Shown here piece by piece: positions 17,101 to 25,618 of a stretch of DNA of 64,000 nucleotides. Origin of the DNA: Streptomyces sp. S.PB5. GTDB lineage: Bacteria; Actinomycetota; Actinomycetes; Streptomycetales; Streptomycetaceae. The position numbers and the translations under genes are program-made. Below the pieces are notes generated by a model. The model worked only from the letters and a program-made list of their open reading frames with translations, was not told where the DNA came from and ran no database searches. Positions within the stretch are counted from its first letter, which is position 1, and each line of letters begins with the position of its first letter. The DNA lies in NCBI RefSeq assembly GCF_030403745.1, contig NZ_JAQMWP010000001.1, forward strand, positions 62,001 through 126,000, given 5' to 3'.

Positions 17101-19044
17101 CTAGGCGCCGCCGACCGCCGTGAGCAGTGCCAGGGGAGCCGCCGCCGACCGGGACTCCCGCACACACGCATGCGGATACGGCACCGGCTCCGGATGCGTG
17201 TCCCGCCCGTACCCCGCGATGACCTCCGGCAGCCGATGCCCCGTGGCCGTCGCCGCGTCCACCAGCGCGTGCGCGACCTCGCGAGCCTCGTCGTGCAGCC
17301 CGTACCGGGCCAGCCCCAGGGTGATCAGGGCGTTGTCATGCGGCCAGACGGAACCCCGGTGGTACGACAGCGGGTGGTACGCCCCCTGCCCGGCCGCCAC
17401 GGTCCGGACCCCCCACCCCGAGAAGAAGTCCGCCCCCAACAGCCGCCGCCCCACGGCCTCCCCGTACTCCTTGTCGAGCAGCCCCGACCACAGCAGATGC
17501 CCGGCGTCCGACGCGAGCGCGTCCACCTGGCGCCCGTCCCCGTCCAGGGCCAGCGCGGGGAACGACAGGTCCCGCATCCAGAAGTCCCGCTGGAACCGGT
17601 CCCGAAGATCCCCCGCGGCCTGTTCGAGGAGCGCGGCGTACTTCTCGTCGCCCCACACCGACCGCGCCACCCCGGCGGTCCGCCGCAGCGCGTCGTACGC
17701 GTACCCCTGCGCCCCTGCCGCCATCACCGCCCCGCTGGCCCGGGTCCCGTCGGCCCAGCAGATCGCGCCGGGGGAGTCCTTCCAGTTCTGGTTGGCGAGC
17801 CCGCCCTGGTCGGCCCGGTACACGAGGTAGCCGCGCGAGGTCAGCCCGCCGTGGTCCAGCATCCAGCCGATCGCGGCCCGGGCGTTGGGCTCCAGCCGCC
17901 GGGCCAGCTCGACGTCCCCGGTCTGCTCGACATACGCCCCGAGCAGCACCAGGAACAGCGGCGTCGCGTCCACCGAACCGTAGTAGCGGCGGTAGGGCAC
18001 CTGCCCGAAGTGGGCCAGCTCTCCGTGCCGCACCTCGTGCACGATCTTGCCGGGCTGGGCCACCGAGTCCGGCCCGGTCTCGGTCGCCTGGGCCGCGGCG
18101 AGCGCGGGGAGCGTGGCGGCGGCGAGCTGAGGGCGGTAGGGGAGGGCGAACAGCGAGGTCAGCAGCGCGTCGCGGCCCAGCAGCGTCAGGAACCAGGGTG
18201 CCCCCGCCGCCGGCACCCGCAGCTCCTCGCCGTCCGGCCCGGTCGCCGGGACCTGGAGCGAGGCGAGGTCGGCGAGCCCCCGGGCACAGGCCGCGGCCAG
18301 TTCGGGCCACCCGGTGGGGAAGGCGACGCCCTCGACGAACTCGCCCTCCATACGGACCAGTTGATCGTTCAGCGCGGCCGGGGACTGCGGTACCCGCAGC
18401 GCCCGCTTGTCGCCGTGCGGGCGGGCCATCACCCGCAGCATCAGCTCCGCCGTGCCGTGCGGCTCCAACTGCAGTGTCCAGACCAGCCGTCGGGCCCCGG
18501 TGCCCGTCTCCTCGACGCCGTCCGGAGCGGGCTCGGCCGTCACCGTCGTACAGGAACGCCATTCGCCGCGCTGGTAGGTGAACTCGACGCCCGCATCGAG
18601 GACTTCGCGGGAGCGGGTGGCTCCGATCTTCGTGTAGGTGCGGTAGTCGGAGCGGAGTTCGAACTGGTCGGTGAAGTCGGCGTCGGCGGTGACCGCGAGG
18701 CGGACCGTGGTCGGGACCGGGCGGTTGCTGGTGACGCGCAGGGACTCGATGAACGAGCCGTCGCCGACGGCCTGTTCACGGAAGATCGTGCAGGCGGGCG
18801 GCTCCTGGCGGCCGCCGCGCGGGACGAGGACACAGCGGGCGACGTCGCCGTCGGCGACGGGGGTGAGGGCCTCGGGCACGGCGCCGTCGACCGTCAGCTG
18901 CCAGCGGCTGAGGTGGCGGGCGTCCCGTACGAATAAGCCCTCGGGGGAAGGTGAGCTGCCGCCCCGCACCCCGCTGATGTCCCCGCCGTCGCCCACGGCC
19001 GCGAACGTCCCGCCGTGCACGAGCAGATGATGCCGGTCCGTCAT
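17101..19044 (-). CDS. Glycogen-debranching-type glycosidase
   Basis: 647-residue protein joining an N-terminal debranching-enzyme beta domain (GGTFAAVGDGGDISG, then SPEGLFVRDARHLSRWQL at about residues 35-52) to a C-terminal (alpha/alpha)6 barrel of the amylo-alpha-1,6-glucosidase group. Barrel landmarks are PWFLTLLGRDALLTSLFALP near residue 290 and YHRGSVWPHDNALITLGLAR near residue 565. No signal peptide is seen, so it probably acts inside the cell. The ATG overlaps the stop of the upstream glycosidase gene as ATGA, showing tight coupling. The real substrate is unclear; related proteins are annotated from homology only. Confidence 0.9.
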   Translation of the reverse strand: MTDRHHLLVHGGTFAAVGDGGDISGVRGGSSPSPEGLFVRDARHLSRWQLTVDGAVPEALTPVADGDVARCVLVPRGGRQEPPACTIFREQAVGDGSFIESLRVTSNRPVPTTVRLAVTADADFTDQFELRSDYRTYTKIGATRSREVLDAGVEFTYQRGEWRSCTTVTAEPAPDGVEETGTGARRLVWTLQLEPHGTAELMLRVMARPHGDKRALRVPQSPAALNDQLVRMEGEFVEGVAFPTGWPELAAACARGLADLASLQVPATGPDGEELRVPAAGAPWFLTLLGRDALLTSLFALPYRPQLAAATLPALAAAQATETGPDSVAQPGKIVHEVRHGELAHFGQVPYRRYYGSVDATPLFLVLLGAYVEQTGDVELARRLEPNARAAIGWMLDHGGLTSRGYLVYRADQGGLANQNWKDSPGAICWADGTRASGAVMAAGAQGYAYDALRRTAGVARSVWGDEKYAALLEQAAGDLRDRFQRDFWMRDLSFPALALDGDGRQVDALASDAGHLLWSGLLDKEYGEAVGRRLLGADFFSGWGVRTVAAGQGAYHPLSYHRGSVWPHDNALITLGLARYGLHDEAREVAHALVDAATATGHRLPEVIAGYGRDTHPEPVPYPHACVRESRSAAAPLALLTAVGGA

Positions 19045-20426
19045 TCCTGGTCCCCTCCCTTGAAGGTGTTGCTGTGCAGCAGGTCGAGAGCGAGCGCGGC
19101 GGTCCAGCCGAAGCCGGTCGCCCCGCAGGCCTCGCCCGTGTACGGGTCGACGTACTCGGCGAACCCGGACTTGTCCGCGAGGTCGAGGACGGCCCGGCGC
19201 AGTGCGTCGGCGCGGCCCCGCTCGCCGTGAGTGCGCAGACCCCGCTCCAGCAGCCAGCTCGTGTTGAACCAGGCCGGCCCCCGCCAGTAGCGGTGCGGGT
19301 CGAAGGCCTCGCCGAGCAGGTCGTAGCTGGGGACGAGCCGGGTCGAGCCGCCGAGCCCGAAGTGCTTGGAGGCGGTCGTACGGACGAGGGCCTCGACGAT
19401 GTCCCGGGGGAGCGTCGGCAGCAGCAGCGGGACGAGGCCGGACACGGACCGCTCCGGGATCAGGCCCCCGCCCCGCAGGTCCCGGCAGAAGAACATGCCC
19501 TGCGCCGGGTCCCACAGCCGGTCCACCAGCGCCGCCGTCAGCCGCTCCGCGCGGGCGTGCCGGGCCGTGCCGGTCGCGCCGAGCTCCTGCGCGATCCGGG
19601 CGAGGGCGTGCTCGGAGGCGATGAGCAGGGCGTTGAAGGAGGGGTCCTCCACGGCGAAGTCCCCCCAGCCGTCCTCGTACCCCTTGTCCCGGTAGTCCGT
19701 CGCCAGCCGCACATACCGCCCGTAGTCCAGATCCGTCGGCCGGTCCTCCGCCGCCCCGTGGTCGAGGTCGGCGCGCCGGAAGGAGCGCGCCGGGGCGGGC
19801 GTGACCCGGCTGAGGGGGGTGTCCCAGCAGGGGCTGTTGTCCATCCCCTGCTCCCACGGGTGCACGACCGACGCGAGGCCGCCCCCGCCCAGGTCCCGCC
19901 GGTGCAGCAGATAGCGGTGCCAGGCCGCGAGGCGGGGATACATCCGGGTGAGGAAGCCGCGCGCCCGTGACAGACCCGGGTCCGCGCAGTGCACCAGCCA
20001 CACGGCGAGCGCGTGGACCGGTGGCTGCACGATGCCCGAGGTCTGTACGGTGCGCGGGGCGCCCGCAGCGCGCCCCGCGGTCGAGGAGCGCCAGAAGTCG
20101 GGGCTCGGGAAGTACGCGTCGAGGGGTACGGAGGGGTTGAAGACGATGTGCGGGATCCGCCCGTCGTCCCACTGGGCGGCGAGCAGTGTCTCCAGTTCCG
20201 TCTGTGCCCGCAGCGGCGAGAGGTGCCGCTGTCCGATCGCGATGAACGCCGAGTCCCAGGACCACTGGTGCGGGTACAGGCTGCGCGAGGGCACCGTGGA
20301 GGTGCCGGTCCAGTTGGCCTCCAGTACCTCGGCCGCTCTGACGTGCAGAGAATGTGTCGTGACGTCCGGTTCGTATACGACCGGGTACCTCGTGACACGG
20401 GAGGTCAGCTGGGCAGTGCGATCCAC
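19041..20426 (-). CDS. MGH1/GH63-like alpha-glycosidase
   Basis: 461-residue cytoplasmic glycoside hydrolase with the (alpha/alpha)6 barrel of mannosyl/glucosyl-glycerate hydrolases (GH63-like). Family blocks are LYPHQWSWDSAFIAIGQRHL near residue 50 (general acid region), ELETLLAAQWDDGRIPHIVF, and YWRGPAWFNTSWLLERGLR near residue 380. It is the first gene of a two-gene operon with the debranching-type enzyme. The pair may recycle a storage or compatible-solute glycoside, which is inference. Expression is probably controlled by the divergent ROK regulator. The common spacer is AT-rich for this genome. Confidence 0.88.
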   Translation of the reverse strand: MDRTAQLTSRVTRYPVVYEPDVTTHSLHVRAAEVLEANWTGTSTVPSRSLYPHQWSWDSAFIAIGQRHLSPLRAQTELETLLAAQWDDGRIPHIVFNPSVPLDAYFPSPDFWRSSTAGRAAGAPRTVQTSGIVQPPVHALAVWLVHCADPGLSRARGFLTRMYPRLAAWHRYLLHRRDLGGGGLASVVHPWEQGMDNSPCWDTPLSRVTPAPARSFRRADLDHGAAEDRPTDLDYGRYVRLATDYRDKGYEDGWGDFAVEDPSFNALLIASEHALARIAQELGATGTARHARAERLTAALVDRLWDPAQGMFFCRDLRGGGLIPERSVSGLVPLLLPTLPRDIVEALVRTTASKHFGLGGSTRLVPSYDLLGEAFDPHRYWRGPAWFNTSWLLERGLRTHGERGRADALRRAVLDLADKSGFAEYVDPYTGEACGATGFGWTAALALDLLHSNTFKGGDQE

Positions 20427-20547
20427 TCGGGGCTCCCCGAAGACGTATCGGCCCGACCGGTTCGGTCGAGGCCACCGTAGAGTTACGTCTATTTAACACG
20501 CAAAACTCAATATGTAATGCAAGCTTGAGAAACACAAGGGGGTGCGC

Positions 20548-21744
20548 ATGAGTGGTCGTGCTCAGGCCAGCGCCGGCGAACTGCTCGAACTGGTGCGAAG
20601 TGGACGCGCCACGACTCGGGGCGCCCTCCAGCAGGCCACCGGTCTCTCCCGCGCCACCGTCGGCCAGCGCCTGGACCGGCTCTTCCGTGCGGGCTGGCTG
20701 CGCGAGGGCGCCGGCGGTCCGGTCGACTCCCCGCTCGGCGGCCGCCCCTCGATCACCCTGGAGTTCGACGACGCCCACGCCGTCGTCCTCGCCGCCGACC
20801 TCGACACCCGGCACGCCCGCGCGGCCGTCCTCTCCCTCACCGGCGAACTCCTCGCCGAGCACGGCGGCACCCTCCTCGTCGAGGACGGGCCGGACGCGGT
20901 CCTCGGAGAGCTGGGCCGCTGGTTCGCCGAACTGCTGGAGAAGGCCGGGCACGCGGCGGGCGAGGTCTGCGGGATCGGGCTCGCGGTGCCGGGCCCGGTC
21001 GACAGCGAGACCGGCCGGGTCGTCCAGCCGCCGATGATGCCCGGCTGGGACGGCTACGACATAAGAGGCCGCCTCGCCCGGTCCTTCACCGAGCACACGG
21101 GCGCGCCCGCGGTCCCGGTGCTCGTCGACAACGACGCCAACCTCATGGCGTACGGCGAACAGCGCACCGGCCATGCCGACTGCTCGGCGTTCGTGCTGGT
21201 CAAGGTCTCCACCGGCATCGGGGCGGGGGTCGTCGTCGACGGCATGATCTACCGGGGCATCGACGGGGGCGCCGGGGACATCGGCCATATCCGGGTGGGC
21301 GCGGACGCGCTGTGCCGGTGCGGTTCGTACGGCTGTCTGGCCGCCGTCGCGAGTGGCGGGGCCGTCGCCCGGAAGCTGGCCGAGACCGGGGTGCCCGCCG
21401 CCTCCGGCTCGGATGTGCGGGATCTGCTGACGTCCGGTCATCCCGCGGCCGCCGCGCTCGCCCGGGAGGCCGGGCGGCAGGTCGGGGACGTCCTCGCGAC
21501 CGTCGTGACGCTGCTGAACCCCGGGGTTCTGATGATCGCGGGCGATTTGGCCGGAACCCCCTTCCTCACCGGTGTGCGGGAGCTGCTCTACCAGCGGGCG
21601 CTGCCGCGCTCCACCGCTCATCTGGACGTCGTGACCTCGCGGCTGGGGGAGCGGGCCGGGCTGGTGGGGGCGGGTGCGCTGGTCGTGGAGTACTTGTACG
21701 CCCCTGAGCGGGCGGAAGAACGCCTGGTCGCACTTGGTGTGTGA
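20548..21744 (+). CDS. ROK-family transcriptional regulator (NagC/XylR type)
   Basis: Sugar-responsive repressor of 398 residues. A winged helix-turn-helix (GALQQATGLSRATVGQRLDR) lies at about residues 28-47. The ROK sugar-kinase-like domain follows, with GIGLAVPGPVDSETGRVV near residue 148, the sugar-binding GGAGDIGHIRVG near residue 238, and the zinc site CRCGSYGCLAAVASG near residue 255. ATG at 20548 lies six bases after AAGGGGG; a GTG at 20542 overlaps that site. It is divergent from the glycosidase pair, which it probably represses until a sugar derived from their substrate binds. Confidence 0.94.
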   Translation: MSGRAQASAGELLELVRSGRATTRGALQQATGLSRATVGQRLDRLFRAGWLREGAGGPVDSPLGGRPSITLEFDDAHAVVLAADLDTRHARAAVLSLTGELLAEHGGTLLVEDGPDAVLGELGRWFAELLEKAGHAAGEVCGIGLAVPGPVDSETGRVVQPPMMPGWDGYDIRGRLARSFTEHTGAPAVPVLVDNDANLMAYGEQRTGHADCSAFVLVKVSTGIGAGVVVDGMIYRGIDGGAGDIGHIRVGADALCRCGSYGCLAAVASGGAVARKLAETGVPAASGSDVRDLLTSGHPAAAALAREAGRQVGDVLATVVTLLNPGVLMIAGDLAGTPFLTGVRELLYQRALPRSTAHLDVVTSRLGERAGLVGAGALVVEYLYAPERAEERLVALGV

Positions 21745-22151
21745 CGGGCATGTTTCGGTCCGGATACCCGTCCGCATGGTGAAATCCGGGCCTCTGTGGC
21801 AGCGTGATTCTCGCCACCCTTGATAAGGGTTGCGCTCAGATGAGCGGATCTTGGGCGACTGCACTTCTGGAAGGGGTGGCACTCGGTGCCACCCCTTGAT
21901 CGTTCATCGATCGAAATCAGGCGTGCGAAAAGCTGCTCAGATGAGCGAGATGGCCGCGCTTTGAAGATTCCTGCGTTCAGGACTTGAACACATAAGCGCT
22001 TGGTTTCTTGCCAAGCTTTGACTTTCGATCCGCTGGCGGACGGCGGGTTACGGGCGCATGACGCCCGAGTGGACCTCCCCAGACGCCTTCGATCTGGGTA
22101 TGTTCCCCGTCGTCAGGGCAGCCACCGGAGTCCTCGAGGGAGTCGAGAACC
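21745..22151. other. 407-base intergenic leader before ppdK
   Basis: No gene is evident. The stretch contains two copies of the 13-mer GCTCAGATGAGCG (21834-21846 and 21935-21947), each holding the palindrome GCTCAGATGAGC, on either side of a perfect hairpin. It is more AT-rich than the flanking genes. It probably ends the ROK transcript and carries the ppdK promoter; a small RNA is possible. Confidence 0.6.
21871..21897 (+). terminator. Perfect 12-base-pair hairpin
   Basis: AAGGGGTGGCAC at 21871-21882 pairs exactly with GTGCCACCCCTT at 21886-21897 across the loop TCG, followed by GATCGTT. It lies 127 bases after the ROK gene stop. It could end that transcript or a short RNA made from the ppdK leader. 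Confidence 0.75.
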
Positions 22152-24872
22152 GTGTCGGAAAACGTAGAACCCCACGGAACGAAGTTCGTTTACGACTTCA
22201 CCGAGGGAAACAAGGACCTCAAGGACCTCCTGGGCGGCAAGGGCGCGAACCTCGCCGAGATGACCAACCTGGGACTTCCCGTTCCCCCCGGCTTCACCAT
22301 CACGACGGAAGCCTGCAAGGTCTACCTGGAGAGCGGCGCGGAGCCGGCGGCACTGCGTGACGAGGTGAGTGCGCACCTCGACGCCCTGGAGACCCGGATG
22401 GGCAAGAAGCTCGGCCAGGCCGACAACCCGCTCCTCGTCTCGGTCCGCTCCGGCGCCAAGTTCTCCATGCCGGGAATGATGGACACGGTCCTCAACATCG
22501 GGCTCTCCGACAAGTCCGTGAAGGGCCTCGCCGACCAGGCGGGCGACGAGCGGTTCGCGTGGGACTCCTACCGCCGGCTCATCCAGATGTTCGGCAAGAC
22601 GGTCCTCGGCGTCGACGGCGAGCTCTTCGAGGACGCCCTCGACAGGGCCAAGGAGGCCAAGAAGGTCTCGGTCGACACCGACCTGGAGGCCGCCGACCTC
22701 AAGAAGCTGGTCACCGCCTTCAAGAAGATCGTCAAGAAGGAGGCCGGCCGGGACTTCCCGCAGGACCCGCGCGAGCAGATGGACCTCGCCATCGAGGCGG
22801 TCTTCAACTCGTGGAACACGGACCGCGCGAAGCTGTACCGCCGCCAGGAGCGCATCCCGGGTGACCTGGGCACGGCCGTCAACGTCTGTTCCATGGTCTT
22901 CGGCAACCTGGGTCCGGACTCGGGCACGGGCGTCGCCTTCACACGTGACCCCGCCTCCGGCCACCAGGGCGTCTACGGCGACTACCTCCAGAACGCCCAG
23001 GGCGAGGACGTCGTCGCCGGTATCCGCAACACGGTCCCGCTCGCGGAGCTGGAGTCGATCGACAAGAAGTCGTACGACCAGCTGATGCAGATCATGGAGA
23101 CCCTGGAGAACCACTACAAGGACCTCTGCGACATCGAGTTCACGATCGAGCGCGGTCAGCTGTGGATGCTCCAGACGCGCGTGGGCAAGCGGACGGCGGG
23201 TGCCGCCTTCCGTATCGCCACCCAGCTGGTCGACCAGGGGCTGATCGACGAGGCCGAGGCGCTGCAGCGCGTCACCGGTGCCCAGCTCGCCCAGCTGATG
23301 TTCCCCAAGTTCGACGAGGACGCCAAGGTCGAGCAGGTCGGCCGGGGCATCGCGGCCTCGCCGGGTGCGGCGGTCGGCAAGGCGGTCTTCGATTCGTACA
23401 CCGCGGTGAAGTGGTCGCGCTCCGGCGAGAAGGTGATCCTGGTCCGCCGGGAGACGAACCCGGACGACCTCGACGGCATGATCGCCGCGGAGGGCATCCT
23501 GACCAGCCGGGGCGGCAAGACCTCCCACGCGGCGGTCGTGGCGCGCGGCATGGGCAAGACCTGTGTCTGCGGTGCCGAGGAGCTGGAGGTCGACACCAAG
23601 CGCCGGCGGATGACGGTCCCCGGTGGCCACGTGGTCGAGGAAGGCGACGTCATCTCCATCGACGGTTCGTCCGGCAAGGTCTACCTGGGTGAGGTCCCGG
23701 TGGTCCCGTCCCCGGTCGTGGAGTACTTCGAGGGCCGGATGCACGCCGGCGCCCAGGACGCCGACGAGCTGGTCGAGGCGGTCCACCGGATCATGGCCTT
23801 CGCCGACCGCAAGCGCCGACTCCGCGTCCGCGCCAACGCGGACAACGCCGAGGACGCGCTGCGGGCCCGTCGCTTCGGCGCGCAGGGCATCGGTCTGTGC
23901 CGTACGGAGCACATGTTTCTGGGCGACCGCCGCGAGCTGGTGGAACGCCTGATCCTGGCCGACACGGAGGCCGAGCGCGAGGAGTCCCTGAAGGAGCTGC
24001 TCCCGCTCCAGAAGCAGGACTTCGTCGAGCTGTTCGCCGCGATGGACGGCCTCCCGGTCACGATCCGCCTCCTCGACCCGCCGCTGCACGAGTTCCTGCC
24101 GGACATCACCGAGCTGTCGGTCCGTGTGGCGCTGGCCGAGTCCCGCCAGGAGCCGCACGAGAACGAACTGCGGCTGCTGCAGGCGGTGCACCGGCTGCAC
24201 GAGCAGAACCCGATGCTGGGTCTGCGAGGTGTGCGTCTGGGCCTGGTCATCCCCGGCCTGTTCACGATGCAGGTGCGGGCGATCGCGGAGGCGGCCGCCG
24301 AGCGCAAGGCGGCGAAGGGCGACCCGCGCGCGGAGATCATGATCCCGCTCGTCGGCACCGTCCAGGAGCTGGAGATCGTCCGCGAGGAGGCCGACCAGGT
24401 CATCGCGGAGGTCGAGGCGGCGACGGGTGCGCAGCTCAAGCTGACGATCGGCACGATGATCGAGCTGCCGCGCGCCGCGCTGACGGCGGGCCAGATCGCG
24501 GAGGCCGCGGAGTTCTTCTCCTTCGGCACGAACGACCTCACCCAGACGGTGTGGGGCTTCAGCCGGGACGACGTGGAGGCCTCGTTCTTCACGGCGTACC
24601 TGGAGAAGGGCATCTTCGGGGTGTCGCCCTTCGAGACGATCGACAAGGACGGCGTCGGCTCGCTGGTCAAGCTCGCCGCCGAGGCGGGTCGCAGGACCCG
24701 CCCCGACCTGAAGCTCGGCGTCTGCGGCGAACACGGCGGCGACCCGGAGTCCGTCCACTTCTTCCACGAGGTCGGCCTCGACTACGTCTCCTGCTCGCCG
24801 TTCCGCATCCCGGTCGCCCGCCTGGAAGCGGGCCGCGCGGCCTCGGAGTCGACGGGCAGCGACCACCGCTGA
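22152..24872 (+). CDS. ppdK: Pyruvate, phosphate dikinase
   Basis: Catalyses pyruvate + ATP + Pi to and from PEP + AMP + PPi, linking glycolysis and gluconeogenesis. 906 residues in three parts: the N-terminal ATP-grasp domain starting LLGGKGANLAEM (residues about 26-37) and PPGFTITTEACKVY; the swinging phosphohistidine domain with GGKTSHAAVVARGMGK, His near residue 459; and the C-terminal PEP/pyruvate barrel with FSFGTNDLTQTVWGFSRDD near residue 793 and GVCGEHGGDP, the catalytic Cys, near residue 857. The length and motif set separate it from PEP synthase. The GTG start follows GAGGGAGTCGAGAACC. It is preceded by a long structured leader and closed by a hairpin. No regulatory kinase gene is adjacent. 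Confidence 0.98.
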   Translation: MSENVEPHGTKFVYDFTEGNKDLKDLLGGKGANLAEMTNLGLPVPPGFTITTEACKVYLESGAEPAALRDEVSAHLDALETRMGKKLGQADNPLLVSVRSGAKFSMPGMMDTVLNIGLSDKSVKGLADQAGDERFAWDSYRRLIQMFGKTVLGVDGELFEDALDRAKEAKKVSVDTDLEAADLKKLVTAFKKIVKKEAGRDFPQDPREQMDLAIEAVFNSWNTDRAKLYRRQERIPGDLGTAVNVCSMVFGNLGPDSGTGVAFTRDPASGHQGVYGDYLQNAQGEDVVAGIRNTVPLAELESIDKKSYDQLMQIMETLENHYKDLCDIEFTIERGQLWMLQTRVGKRTAGAAFRIATQLVDQGLIDEAEALQRVTGAQLAQLMFPKFDEDAKVEQVGRGIAASPGAAVGKAVFDSYTAVKWSRSGEKVILVRRETNPDDLDGMIAAEGILTSRGGKTSHAAVVARGMGKTCVCGAEELEVDTKRRRMTVPGGHVVEEGDVISIDGSSGKVYLGEVPVVPSPVVEYFEGRMHAGAQDADELVEAVHRIMAFADRKRRLRVRANADNAEDALRARRFGAQGIGLCRTEHMFLGDRRELVERLILADTEAEREESLKELLPLQKQDFVELFAAMDGLPVTIRLLDPPLHEFLPDITELSVRVALAESRQEPHENELRLLQAVHRLHEQNPMLGLRGVRLGLVIPGLFTMQVRAIAEAAAERKAAKGDPRAEIMIPLVGTVQELEIVREEADQVIAEVEAATGAQLKLTIGTMIELPRAALTAGQIAEAAEFFSFGTNDLTQTVWGFSRDDVEASFFTAYLEKGIFGVSPFETIDKDGVGSLVKLAAEAGRRTRPDLKLGVCGEHGGDPESVHFFHEVGLDYVSCSPFRIPVARLEAGRAASESTGSDHR

Positions 24873-24947
24873 CCCATCCACAGACGCCGGAGCCGCCGCC
24901 TGTCCCCGACCCTCAAGACCGATGGGCGGCGGTTCCGGATCACGAAA

Positions 24948-24980
24948 GAGGGCGGCACCTTGTGCGGAGGTGCCGCCCTC
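24948..24980. terminator. Bidirectional terminator after ppdK
   Basis: A perfect 13-base stem, GAGGGCGGCACCT (24948-24960) and AGGTGCCGCCCTC (24968-24980), with a seven-base loop. It lies between the converging ppdK and excalibur genes and can serve both. Confidence 0.88.
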
Positions 24981-24996
24981 TCGCGTGTGCCCCGCC

Positions 24997-25386
24997 TCAA
25001 CGCGCGGCGCGTCGACGGTTCATGAAGACCGTCAGGGCCGTTCCGGCGAGGAGGACGGACATGCCGCCGGCCGCGATGTACGGGGTGATGTCCTCGCCGC
25101 CGGTTTCGGCGAGGTCGGTGCCGTTCTCGTCGGTGGTGGCGGCCTCCTCGTCCGCGGCCGGTTCGAAGCCGGCGGGCGGGCTGTCGCAGCCGATGCCGTC
25201 GCCGTCGCGGTCCAGGTGGGTGCCGTAGTGCTCGTTGCCCTTGGGGATGTTGGCATAGCCGTTCTCGTAGGCGTCCGTGCAGTTGACGAACGGGTGGCTG
25301 CCGTCGTGGGCCTCGGCGGCCGAGGGGAGTACGGCGAGGGCCAGCGCGGCGACGGCGATGGCGCCGGGCTTGCGGAGCAGGTTCAC
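24997..25386 (-). CDS. Sortase-anchored excalibur calcium-binding protein
   Basis: Secreted wall-linked protein of 129 residues. The GTG at 25386 follows AAGGA at seven bases. A signal peptide MNLLRKPGAIAVAALALAVL precedes the excalibur domain at about residues 28-70, whose Cys pair and Asp-rich loop DRDGDGIGCD are visible. An acidic linker leads to LAETGGED, then a hydrophobic helix and the tail RRRAAR. LAxTG is the sorting motif I associate with class E sortases of Streptomyces, so covalent wall attachment is expected. Its biological role is unknown; calcium binding is inferred from the EF-hand-like loop. Confidence 0.87.
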   Translation of the reverse strand: MNLLRKPGAIAVAALALAVLPSAAEAHDGSHPFVNCTDAYENGYANIPKGNEHYGTHLDRDGDGIGCDSPPAGFEPAADEEAATTDENGTDLAETGGEDITPYIAAGGMSVLLAGTALTVFMNRRRAAR

Positions 25387-25618
25387 GGCGGGTCCTTCCA
25401 CGTTCGTGGTGCTATGAGGTGCCGAACGTAGTGGGGGGCCACGGTGATGGCGGCAGTGTGAAGGAGCCGTGATGCGAACGTGACGTGACCGGGCGTTTGC
25501 GTGCAGTGAGCGCTCAACTCCGGTCGCGCGTGGTGGGGTTGTGGTCCCAGTGGCAGCAGTGGGTGACCCCTTCACGCCGACCTGAACCGTCAACTGCCGC
25601 AGCCGACACCGCCGTCGC

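Noticed and set aside
17101..21882. 1593-residue minus-strand open frame
   Set aside because: Only the last 647 codons match a protein family. The upstream part is antisense to the ROK gene and out of frame with the GH63-like gene.
22113..24881. 922-residue antisense frame opposite ppdK
   Set aside because: It mirrors ppdK codon by codon and has no domain motifs or ribosome site.
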